6,320 bases of DNA from Holosporales bacterium (lineage in GTDB: Bacteria; Pseudomonadota; Alphaproteobacteria; RUG11792): assembly GCA_031279295.1 (NCBI GenBank), contig JAITIT010000043.1:1-6320 (forward strand). The letters run 5' to 3'. Below the pieces are notes generated by a model. It worked only from the letters and a program-made list of their open reading frames with translations. It ran no database searches and was not told where the DNA came from. Both the position numbers and the translations under genes were made by a program. Below, one piece after another: positions 1 through 5,865 of the stretch (position 1 is the stretch's first letter; each line of letters begins with the position of its first letter).

Positions 1-1
1 G

Positions 2-667
2 GACCAACTCAGGCGGGCGAGGTCGCCGGGGGCGGCCCCAGAAGCCACCACAAAGGCTATGTGGGACATAGAGAGATGGGCCCGAGACAGGATCACCGCG
101 GCCACCATATTTCAGGGCACATGCGAATACACCAACAACGACCCGCTGACGGCCAGAGCATCCAACGAGCGGCTGGACGCAATACAGCAAGTGGACAGCG
201 GGCTAATGGACGTCATCCCCATAGCCAACACCGGAAAAATCATAACAGTAAACTGCGAGACCCTGCATGGCAACACAGTGACAGGCAGGGAAGCTAGTAC
301 ACAGCCCACCTGGCTGGACGAGGAACACCACGTGGGGTACAACTTGCCTGTGGTTTACATGCGGTACGACGGCACGAAGGAGGACAACGGTAACAAGAGC
401 CACTTCGTCAGAATGTGCAGACTGGGCGACCCACTAGGGACAGCGGAAGCAGTAAGGCACAACCGAGCAGTCGGCATAACGCAAGTACACAAACCAAACA
501 ACGAGCAACTGGCGAGGGGGACCCAGAACGAGATGGCAGGACTGATAATACGGGGCGTCGAAAAGATAGGAACGGAGGACGCAAACACTTTAGCGCAGGC
601 AGCGTGGAAGCAGCTGGTCCCCAAACAAGGAGGGCTAGGGACCCAGAGCACCGGCATAACAAAATAA
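2..667 (+). CDS. Partial open frame, possible Anaplasma surface-antigen (Msp2/Msp3-type) cassette
   Basis: The frame is open from the left edge (first full codon at base 2) to a TAA at 665-667, giving 221 residues. The first ATG (59) has no clear ribosome binding site, and the upstream codons read smoothly through it, so the true start probably lies outside the window. The visible protein is hydrophilic, with no membrane segment and three cysteines (in GTCEY, VNCET and RMCRL). It is rich in Thr, Asn, Gly and Gln and ends in GLGTQSTGITK. I do not recognise a catalytic domain. The composition and style resemble the hypervariable part of Anaplasma Msp2/Msp3 antigens, many of which exist as 5'-truncated donor pseudogenes for gene conversion. 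That assignment is from memory of the family and is weak. T makes up only about 11% of the coding strand, which lengthens chance open frames, but 222 sense codons is still more than chance would give. A terminator-like hairpin begins 13 nt after the stop. Confidence 0.55.
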   Translation, partial: DQLRRARSPGAAPEATTKAMWDIERWARDRITAATIFQGTCEYTNNDPLTARASNERLDAIQQVDSGLMDVIPIANTGKIITVNCETLHGNTVTGREASTQPTWLDEEHHVGYNLPVVYMRYDGTKEDNGNKSHFVRMCRLGDPLGTAEAVRHNRAVGITQVHKPNNEQLARGTQNEMAGLIIRGVEKIGTEDANTLAQAAWKQLVPKQGGLGTQSTGITK

Positions 668-680
668 GCCAGAGCAACGC

Positions 681-704
681 AAGTGCGGGATTGATCCCGC
701 ACTT
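681..704 (+). terminator. Perfect 10-bp hairpin just after the left open frame
   Basis: AAGTGCGGGA (681-690), loop TTGA (691-694) and TCCCGCACTT (695-704) form a perfect GC-rich stem. It begins 13 nt after the TAA of the left open frame, the usual place for an intrinsic terminator. No run of T follows on the plus strand (the next bases are AACCTG), so it may be a weak or non-canonical terminator, or an RNA-stabilising 3' hairpin. It is equally symmetric on the minus strand but lies too far from glmU (734 bp past its stop) to be its proximal terminator. Confidence 0.45.
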
Positions 705-706
705 AA

Positions 707-1072
707 CCTGCTGGGCAAACACCAGTTACCACACACGAGGATGGCAGAATGGCTGAAGCAGCCGTAGGACAAGGACACAACCATGATGGGATGCTTCTGT
801 CGGAGGGACGTAAAAAAAACAGATGGGTACAATGAACCCCATCTAGAAACAGGTGACAAATCGACAGAGCATACAACCGCACAACGACACAATAGAGACA
901 CTGAGATGCACACGCACAGCCTAACAATGCATACAACGCGGAATGGGAAGTTGCAGAAGGGGATGGCAAAGGTAGTGAAGGGTAAGGTTATGGCGGTAGT
1001 CGATGGGTCTCTGCCGTAGCAGTTACAGGAATCTTGATCAGTACTGCAGAAGCAGCAGAGCACGACGAATAG
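707..1072 (+). pseudogene. Possible decayed coding remnant, same frame as the left open frame
   Basis: In the frame of the left open frame, fragments with protein-like composition appear between stops. Bases 707-829 read 41 codons containing MAEAAVGQGHNHDGMLLSEG and end at a TGA at 830-832. Bases 905-982 read through NAYNAEWEVAEGDGKGSEG to a TAA at 983-985. Bases 986-1069 continue with GYGGSRWVSAVAVTGILIST and TAEAAEHDE to a TAG at 1070-1072. The last part has a hydrophobic core ending in Ala-rich residues, like a signal peptide. The frame shared with the upstream open frame and the T-poor composition fit an eroded gene. Low T also makes any frame look more open than usual, so this is a suggestion only. 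Confidence 0.2.
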
Positions 1073-1155
1073 GGGTAGGGACAGACCGGAGAGCAACGAA
1101 GGGAGGTGGAACCCAAACACCCAACAAAGAGCATACAACCACCTAGGCAGTTCAA

Positions 1156-1200
1156 GGAGCGAGGCAGCTCCGCGAGCAGTTATCCGTAACTTAGCGGAGC
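1156..1200. repeat. Nested, mutually exclusive inverted repeats
   Basis: GCTCCGC (1167-1173) pairs perfectly with GCGGAGC (1194-1200), and inside it AGTTA (1178-1182) pairs with TAACT (1187-1191) around a TCCG loop. The left arm can instead pair with GGAGC at 1156-1160 (GGAGC, loop GAGGCA, GCTCC). The two folds therefore compete for 1167-1171. No T-run follows on either strand and no gene start is close, so a regulatory role is not supported by context. It could be a relic or a small structured RNA element. Confidence 0.4.
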
Positions 1201-1437
1201 GGAAGAGAGGATGAACGAAGAAGACGGCGCACTGCGATGATGCTCCAACACACAGGGAGCGAAACCCGTGATGACGTGACAAACACCCTGCAAGTGCTAG
1301 AAGAAACTATGACAGCAGACATGAGATCAAATTGATTGGTTAGTTAGCCCCAACAGGGTGAACTGCAGATACAGCAGCACTAGCGTGAAGCGGCCAACAA
1401 CAGCCCATCAAATACGAGACGCTGCATAAATACGGTG

Positions 1438-2745
1438 TCAGAGTCTCTTCTTCTTAGCCCACACTTTTTTAGCTCCGTTTGGTATGGAGACTTGGAGTGA
1501 TCTTGCGATTGCAAGCGAGCCTAGTGCAACGTCCTCAGTAATGGTGCTTCCGGCGGCTAATATAGCCCCGCTCCCTATTTCTAGCGGAGCAATAAGCGTG
1601 GTATTTGACCCAACGAAAACGTCTTCACCTATAGCAGTAGTGTGTTTGTTGACTCCATCGTAATTACAGATTATAGTGCCTGCACCGACGTTCGTGCGTT
1701 TACCAATTGATGCATCTCCGAGGTATGTAAGATGTTTTGCCTTAACGCTTTCTCCAATGGTGGATCCTTTAATCTCCACGAAGTTACCGACGATTGAATT
1801 ACGTAGCAATCTGGATTCTCCCCTGATTCTTGCAAACGGCCCAACACGTACACCCTCGCCGATTTCGCAATCTTCTAGGTACGAGAATGATTTGATAATA
1901 GCTCCACTCATAATCTTGACCCCAGTCCCGATGACAACATTTGGTTCTATTACAACATCGTTAGCAATTTCGGTGTCGTATGATAGGAACGTTGACTGCA
2001 GGTCCAGCATTTTTACTCCCATCTCCATGTACTTACTTCGCATGCGGTGCTGCACAACATCTTCTGCGAATGCGAGATCACTCATTGTGTTTACACCATG
2101 GAACGATTTGTAATCACTTAACACCACTACGTCAACCATCTTCTCAAAGAGCCGCATTACCCCTAATACATCTGTTAAGTGGTACTCTCCAGTTGTATCA
2201 GATTTTTCAATCTTGTGAATAAATTCCTTGAGTAGCGATGTTTTAAATTTATACACTCCAGTGTTGATGAGACTACATCGCTTTTCCGACTCCGTAGCAT
2301 CCTTGTATTCAACAATCTTTAGGAATTTTCCACTATCGGTTATGACCCTACCGTATGGCATGTGACACAAGTGCAATGGTAGTTCCGTAGCTATAATCGC
2401 AGCATCAGCGTCACCAACCAATAATTTTCCAAAATGTCTTGCCTCTAGGAGTGGAAGATCTCCGCATACAATTACAACGCTCTCAGACTCTAAATGCGAA
2501 ACTGCCAACTTCACTGCGCCAGCTGTGCCATCTTGAACACGCTGTATAACGATCTTGGAGTTTTCAAATCCATGGTGCGTAATTGCATCAGACGCTACCA
2601 TGATAACATTGGCCGGTGGGATGGTACTAATAGCCCTAATCACATGGTCAATAATTGGTAACCCAGCTACCTTGTGCAGAACCTTTGGAGTAGCCGACTT
2701 CATTCTAGATCCACGGCCTGCTGCCATAATTATTGCATCTGTCAC
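1438..2745 (-). CDS. glmU: Bifunctional UDP-GlcNAc synthesis enzyme GlmU
   Basis: This cytoplasmic enzyme acetylates glucosamine-1-phosphate with acetyl-CoA and then joins the product to UTP, giving UDP-GlcNAc for envelope sugars. The 435 residues are near full length (the E. coli protein has 456). The N-terminal uridylyltransferase shows MAAGRGSRM (7-15) with PKVLH (20-24), QDGTAGA (71-77), CGDLPL (94-99), YGR (131-133), EYKDA (146-150), NTGVY (161-165) and GVNT (217-220). The C-terminal left-handed beta-helix acetyltransferase shows VGPFARIR (301-308), GNFVEIK (320-326), the catalytic-type His338 in KAKHLTYLGD, VGAGTIICNYDG (353-364) and FVGSNTTLIAP (377-387). The tail is Lys-rich. In the UTP loop the usual GT-x-H-A has Gly in place of His (GTAGA). 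The start is GTG: an in-frame TGA lies three codons upstream, and AGGG sits 9 nt before it. The next possible start, ATG at codon 7, would cut into the nucleotide loop. A perfect -10 box upstream suggests its own promoter. Confidence 0.95.
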   Translation of the reverse strand: MTDAIIMAAGRGSRMKSATPKVLHKVAGLPIIDHVIRAISTIPPANVIMVASDAITHHGFENSKIVIQRVQDGTAGAVKLAVSHLESESVVIVCGDLPLLEARHFGKLLVGDADAAIIATELPLHLCHMPYGRVITDSGKFLKIVEYKDATESEKRCSLINTGVYKFKTSLLKEFIHKIEKSDTTGEYHLTDVLGVMRLFEKMVDVVVLSDYKSFHGVNTMSDLAFAEDVVQHRMRSKYMEMGVKMLDLQSTFLSYDTEIANDVVIEPNVVIGTGVKIMSGAIIKSFSYLEDCEIGEGVRVGPFARIRGESRLLRNSIVGNFVEIKGSTIGESVKAKHLTYLGDASIGKRTNVGAGTIICNYDGVNKHTTAIGEDVFVGSNTTLIAPLEIGSGAILAAGSTITEDVALGSLAIARSLQVSIPNGAKKVWAKKKRL

Positions 2746-2754
2746 TACTGATCA

Positions 2755-2758
2755 CCCT
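2755..2758 (-). promoter_or_regulatory. Ribosome binding site deciding the GTG start of glmU
   Basis: Minus-strand AGGG lies 9 nt before the GTG at 2743-2745. Together with the in-frame TGA three codons upstream of that GTG, it supports the GTG start over the ATG at codon 7. Confidence 0.55.
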
Positions 2759-2780
2759 GGCGTTCTCCATTGATACGTGT

Positions 2781-2810
2781 ATTATATATCGGCTCCCATT
2801 GTCTTTGCCA
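2781..2810 (-). promoter_or_regulatory. Probable glmU promoter
   Basis: The minus strand has a perfect TATAAT at 2786-2781, 35 nt before the glmU GTG. A weak -35 candidate, TGGCAA (2810-2805, three of six matches to TTGACA), lies 18 bp further up. Transcription would begin near 2774, giving a leader of roughly 30 nt. The strong -10 and a 232-bp spacer from the upstream gene suggest glmU is transcribed separately. Confidence 0.5.
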
Positions 2811-2850
2811 CGACGTGTATGCATTGGACTAGTAGAACCCTACAATCCAT

Positions 2851-2865
2851 ACTCATGTTATGAGT
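2851..2865. repeat. Small inverted repeat between the secreted-protein gene and glmU
   Basis: ACTCAT (2851-2856), a GTT loop and ATGAGT (2860-2865) make a perfect 6-bp stem, 112 bp past the stop of the secreted-protein gene. It is AT-rich with no T-run, so it is weak as a terminator. It is the best hairpin I see in the 232-bp spacer. Confidence 0.25.
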
Positions 2866-2977
2866 GCCTCTGCTTACATCTACATTAGGTAACGTGATAT
2901 ATGTTTCTCACAGTCAATCCATATGTATTCAAGAATGACTAGTGGGATTTAAAGCTCACTCATCTGCATATAACCTT

Positions 2978-3763
2978 TCAACGGCCTCCACGTGCTAATT
3001 GACTCCGTACGCGTTCATCAAAACTATGCATTAAATCTTGGGGAAGTTGGCTGGATTTGGCTACGATACTGAGCTGCGTTAAGTGAGATATGGAACGCAT
3101 TAGTTGTAGTATGTCTTGCCGCCCTGATTGAATGACACAACTACATGCTTGAACAAAGTTGCTCTTCGCGCACTCTGATAAAGAAGCTTCGTCCAGATCA
3201 GGTAACGAACCTAGTTGACGCACATCAGGTAACGAACCTAGCTGACGCAGACCAGGTATATGAACTAGGATAAACATGACACATGCCCTATAGGGATCGG
3301 GCCCTGTAGGTACCCCCCGTACATTACCAAGTTGCTCAAGACACTCAATGAGTGTACTGAATGTTTCCGCTATCTCAGGTGACCTGGTGAGCTCTGTGAC
3401 CTCAGTATCATCGTTTATAATGCTAACTCTTCCTTCTCCAGTGAAAGGCCACATGCCTCCTTTAGGCCCCATCAGTAACTGGGAGATTCCCGCTGCTACC
3501 ATGGCCCCCGGCTCTCCGTATGTCCCTGTGCACAATAATGTGTATATCACTGGAAATGGTTCACAGTCCTGACCAGGTTTGACTAGTCTCCTTACGACAC
3601 CGGCTAGCGGGTCGTCTATGCTTAGTGTTTGACCTTCCGTCTTTACTACAACATCCCCGCCGTCCCGGAGAACACGATTAGGCTCGGCAGCTGTAGCATG
3701 CCACAATGGCAGCCCCATAAACAACGTTATCAGTGTAGAAAAGCATCCCAACATACCGCTCAT
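2978..3763 (-). CDS. Secreted cysteine-rich protein of unknown function with a 9-residue tandem repeat
   Basis: I do not recognise a family in these 261 residues. Residues 1-26 look like a Sec signal peptide: a hydrophobic core (LITLFMGLPL) is followed by WHATAA, giving cleavage near residue 25 or 26 before EPNR. No other membrane segment is evident, so a periplasmic, outer-membrane-attached or exported protein is likely. The mature part has seven cysteines (67, 78, 141, 161, 198, 207, 209), which would allow disulfides. The middle is Gly/Pro-rich (GPKGGMWPFTGEG, 99-111). Residues 173-190 are two tandem copies of RQLGSLPD followed by V or L, and the residues just before (VHIPGL) look like a third, worn copy. 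The C-terminal third is predicted helical and ends LARGGR. The ATG has a good ribosome binding site: GGAAAGG (3773-3779), 9 nt upstream. It follows the NuoB-like gene by 43 bp on the same strand, with a TATAAC box in that gap. Function is unknown. Confidence 0.8.
   Translation of the reverse strand: MSGMLGCFSTLITLFMGLPLWHATAAEPNRVLRDGGDVVVKTEGQTLSIDDPLAGVVRRLVKPGQDCEPFPVIYTLLCTGTYGEPGAMVAAGISQLLMGPKGGMWPFTGEGRVSIINDDTEVTELTRSPEIAETFSTLIECLEQLGNVRGVPTGPDPYRACVMFILVHIPGLRQLGSLPDVRQLGSLPDLDEASLSECAKSNFVQACSCVIQSGRQDILQLMRSISHLTQLSIVAKSSQLPQDLMHSFDERVRSQLARGGR
3197..3250 (-). repeat. 27-bp tandem repeat inside a coding region (two copies plus one degenerate)
   Basis: Copies at 3197-3223 and 3224-3250 match at 25 of 27 bases and encode the 9-residue unit RQLGSLPDV/L. 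A third, degraded copy starts at 3251 (12 of the first 18 bases match). The period is a multiple of three, so copy-number change would keep the reading frame. Confidence 0.9.
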
Positions 3764-3797
3764 TACTACATACCTTTCCGTGCACCATAACCTCTAC

Positions 3798-3803
3798 GTT
3801 ATA
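3798..3803 (-). promoter_or_regulatory. Possible -10 box for the secreted-protein gene
   Basis: Minus-strand TATAAC lies 34 nt before the ATG at 3763, a spacing almost the same as that of the glmU -10 box. I see no convincing -35 in the 3' end of the upstream gene, so transcription may equally continue from upstream. Confidence 0.3.
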
Positions 3804-3806
3804 ATG

Positions 3807-4268
3807 CTACCTTGAGTACTCCTTCGCTTGCAACTTCAGAATGGCTAATGCGAGCTCCTCTGGCCTGGGCGGACAACCGTACACAACTGCCGATATCGGA
3901 ATGTGGGTACCTAGATCGCAGACCACCGAATCAGACTCCGCAAACAGTCCTCCGCTTATCGCGCAGCTACCCATGGCGATGACATACTTAGGGTCCAGCA
4001 TTTGGTCGTATAGCATAATCAATTGTGGTAGCATCTTCTTCGTTACCGTTCCGGCGACGATCAGTAGATCTGCATGACGCGGGCTTGCCCTGAATAGGCA
4101 TCCAAACCTGTCGAGATCTATCCTGCTAGCTGCAGCGTGCATCATCTCTATAGCACAGCATGAAAGCCCACACGACAGTGGCCACATAGACTCGGCACTA
4201 GCCCACTTGGCCATACGATCAAGCGTGGAAACAAATATGTCGGGAAGCCTGTTCACAACGTGCCCCAT
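3807..4268 (-). CDS. nuoB: NuoB/PSST-family 4Fe-4S protein (complex I subunit B-like), divergent
   Basis: NuoB carries cluster N2, the last iron-sulfur centre before quinone in respiratory complex I. It sits on the cytoplasmic side of the inner membrane. The 153 residues hold all four ligand cysteines: the pair C37-C38 in GLSCCAIEMMHAAASR, C102 in MGSCAISGG and C132 in YGCPPRPEE. DLDRFGCLFRASPRHADLLI (51-70) is also typical. The part between C102 and C132 is unusual. Mitochondrial-type alphaproteobacterial NuoB normally has SCANGGGYYH and then a GCDRIVPVD-like stretch, whereas here it is SCAISGGLFAESDSVV, closer in style to small subunits of group 4 hydrogenases. It may be a drifted NuoB or a second PSST-like paralogue. 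No nuoA or nuoC lies beside it. The ATG lies inside the end of dnaQ (16-bp overlap), and an in-frame TGA ten codons upstream makes it the only ATG start. No strong ribosome binding site is seen, which fits coupling to dnaQ. Confidence 0.85.
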   Translation of the reverse strand: MGHVVNRLPDIFVSTLDRMAKWASAESMWPLSCGLSCCAIEMMHAAASRIDLDRFGCLFRASPRHADLLIVAGTVTKKMLPQLIMLYDQMLDPKYVIAMGSCAISGGLFAESDSVVCDLGTHIPISAVVYGCPPRPEELALAILKLQAKEYSR

Positions 4269-4927
4269 ATTGGATTCGTGATTTTCTTCAGGCTCTCATG
4301 ATGCGCGGCCAGCTCGCTTTCCGGAACAGTAAATATCCTATTTGGAATTGAGTACTGTCTGTGAGGTTGGTCACCTGGCGTAGAGCATTTGCGACTCGCG
4401 AATAGAGCGTTCTGACGTAGCTCAACCGACATGCTAATATATACCTCAGCCAGTAGCTCTGCATCAATCAACGCCCCATGCTTCAGACGCATCGAATTAT
4501 TCACAGAGAACCTTCTGCACAGAGAATCCAGAGTTGCTGGAGAGCCTGGATACTTTGCTTTTGCCATCACGAGCGTATCCACCACCGTGTCTGAATTAAT
4601 TGGCCCTGCGCCGACCAACGATAGCTCATAATTCAGGAACCCAATGTCGAACGGCGCATTGTGGATAACTAACCTAGAGTCTGCTATGAAGCTCAAGAAG
4701 CTCTGATACTCATCTTTGAAGATCCTGAACTGCCTCAGGAAATCAAACGTCAATCCGCTGATATTGGTAGCCTCCCGCGATACCTCCCTCTCTGGATTGA
4801 TATAGACATGGTATGTGTTGTTGGTAATCTTCTTGTCGATGATCTCAACGCACCCAATTTCGGTGATACGATCTCCATCGGCTGTTGACAGGCCCGTGGT
4901 TTCTGTATCAAGTGCGACCTCCCTCAT
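4253..4927 (-). CDS. dnaQ: DNA polymerase III epsilon subunit (3'-5' proofreading exonuclease)
   Basis: DnaQ removes misincorporated nucleotides as part of the replicase core. With the start chosen here it has 224 residues (E. coli 243). All DEDDh exonuclease residues are visible: D7 and E9 in LDTETTGL, D94 in HNAPFDIGFLNYEL, and H150 with D155 in KHGALIDAEL. After a linker rich in polar residues (about 175-195), the C-terminal segment RIFTVPESELAAHH resembles the E. coli tail that binds the polymerase alpha subunit, so the protein looks complete. A longer frame begins at an ATG at 4963, but that would overlap xerC by 40 bp. The ATG at 4925-4927 overlaps the xerC TGA as ATGA, has GGAAAG about 10 nt upstream and places the exonuclease motif at residue 7, as is usual. 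Coupled translation with xerC is likely. Its 3' end overlaps the NuoB-like gene. Confidence 0.93.
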   Translation of the reverse strand: MREVALDTETTGLSTADGDRITEIGCVEIIDKKITNNTYHVYINPEREVSREATNISGLTFDFLRQFRIFKDEYQSFLSFIADSRLVIHNAPFDIGFLNYELSLVGAGPINSDTVVDTLVMAKAKYPGSPATLDSLCRRFSVNNSMRLKHGALIDAELLAEVYISMSVELRQNALFASRKCSTPGDQPHRQYSIPNRIFTVPESELAAHHESLKKITNPIWGTL

Positions 4928-5859
4928 TTCGATTTCTTTCCGCGCATTGCTAGTGGATGGCACTTGTCATAAACATCAGAAACATACCTCTGCGCTACGT
5001 CGGCGTATATCTGCGTCGACGATATGGAGGAATGTCCGAGGAGTTCCTGGATGCTCCTAAGATCCCCACCACACTCCACGAGATGTGTGGCACAGCTGTG
5101 GCGGAGAGCATGCGGAGTCACTGTTGCAGAGAAGCCAAGCATTTTCCTAGCGGCCTTCACGAGCTTCTGTATTGACGATACAGAAAGCCTCATGCCGTCT
5201 TTGTTTACGAACAACGCCTCGGAATCGTGGTGATTCGTGCTGGAGATATAGTCCATGATTACATCTCTCACCTCTCCCACAAGCGGTACGCTCCTGACTT
5301 TACTACCTTTCCCAACGACATTCATAAATCCGGAAGACATAAGTATGTCGCCGCGATTCAAACTCAACGCCTCACTGATACGGAGACCAACAGAGTAAAT
5401 CAGAGCCAATATAACTCTATCCCTCTTAATGATCCATCCTGTCTGTTTCAGCGTTCCAACAGTATCGAGAATCTCATTGATCTGATCGATGGCCAATGGC
5501 CTCGGCAATGTCCTCCGAGTCTTCGGAGGCCGCATCGTTATGATATCACTCGCAGATGTCATACTGCCACTCTCACATAAGTACTTCAGAAAACTCTTGA
5601 AGGCGGCCAGTCCCCTAGCCACGGTTCTCGTGGATTCCCCATGCTCCCTGCGATACAAGAACCATGCTCTCACGTCCCCCTTGTCGATACTCTTGATATT
5701 GCTAAGCGATATTTCCTCGGCTTTATATGTAGTTAGGAATCTCACAAGCAAGCTGATGTCTGAGCTGTACGACAAGATCGTATTGGAAGACAAGGCCCTC
5801 GAGTTACGAAGGTGCCTCGTCCAACCTGCAATAGCGTTCTCTAGCTCTGTACAGTCCAT
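4924..5859 (-). CDS. xerC: Tyrosine recombinase XerC
   Basis: XerC acts with XerD at the dif site near the replication terminus to resolve chromosome dimers before division. The 311 residues show an N-terminal core-binding domain (about 5-105, containing SSNTILSYSSDI and RGLAAFKSFLKYL) and a C-terminal catalytic domain. The full active-site set is present: R160 in SVGLRISEAL, K184 in GKGSK, H250 and R253 in TPHALRHS, H276 in LLGHSSISSTQ, and the nucleophile Y285 in QIYADV. The ending VYDKCHP is the pattern I know from Rickettsiales XerC, which favours XerC over XerD. The ATG lies 6 nt after the stop of the transporter gene. A clear ribosome binding site is lacking, so coupling to upstream translation is likely. 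The 3' end shares ATGA with dnaQ. The intact catalytic set and the housekeeping neighbours argue against a phage or island integrase. Confidence 0.92.
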   Translation of the reverse strand: MDCTELENAIAGWTRHLRNSRALSSNTILSYSSDISLLVRFLTTYKAEEISLSNIKSIDKGDVRAWFLYRREHGESTRTVARGLAAFKSFLKYLCESGSMTSASDIITMRPPKTRRTLPRPLAIDQINEILDTVGTLKQTGWIIKRDRVILALIYSVGLRISEALSLNRGDILMSSGFMNVVGKGSKVRSVPLVGEVRDVIMDYISSTNHHDSEALFVNKDGMRLSVSSIQKLVKAARKMLGFSATVTPHALRHSCATHLVECGGDLRSIQELLGHSSISSTQIYADVAQRYVSDVYDKCHPLAMRGKKSK

Positions 5860-5865
5860 TTCACG

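Larger units (their letters stand above)
668..1437. other. Gene-free, T-depleted intergenic region between convergent units
   Basis: About 770 bases separate the stop of the plus-strand open frame from the stop of glmU. No reading frame here has both a plausible start and a plausible protein. T on the plus strand stays near 13.5% up to about 1320, continuing the bias of the open frame to its left; from about 1321 the bias fades. The region holds two strong inverted repeats (681-704 and 1156-1200), three copies of GCATACAAC (869, 929, 1131) and protein-like fragments in the frame of the left open frame. No tRNA cloverleaf, CRISPR or insertion-sequence ends were seen. Confidence 0.6.

Noticed and set aside
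355..756. Overlapping open frames on both strands within and beyond the left open frame
   Set aside because: They are shadows made by T depletion; the products are low-complexity with no start signals.
783..1019. A 78-codon plus-strand open frame starting MMGCFC
   Set aside because: The composition is His/Thr/Met-rich and there is no motif; openness is expected in T-depleted sequence. A different frame looks more protein-like over the same stretch.
1156..1200. Stem structures considered as a tRNA
   Set aside because: No cloverleaf, T-loop sequence or acceptor stem can be formed.
635..1282. A 215-codon minus-strand open frame across the gene-free region
   Set aside because: Its product has no lysine and is packed with Cys, Ser, Leu and Phe, has no ribosome binding site or recognisable motif, and is explained by the T-poor plus strand, which removes reverse stop codons. 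It also overlaps the end of the plus-strand open frame.
1676..2113. Plus-strand open frame opposite glmU
   Set aside because: It lies fully antisense to a well-supported enzyme and has no recognisable protein features.
3197..3277. Short tandem repeat considered as a CRISPR array
   Set aside because: The copies abut with no spacers and lie in frame inside a coding region.
4253..4963. Longer DnaQ starting at the ATG at 4963
   Set aside because: It would overlap xerC by 40 bp and add 12 residues before the exonuclease motif. The ATGA-coupled start at 4927 with GGAAAG upstream is better.
4924..5859. XerC considered as an integrase of a mobile element
   Set aside because: It is coupled to dnaQ and has the Rickettsiales XerC pattern; no attachment-site repeats, tRNA or phage genes are near.
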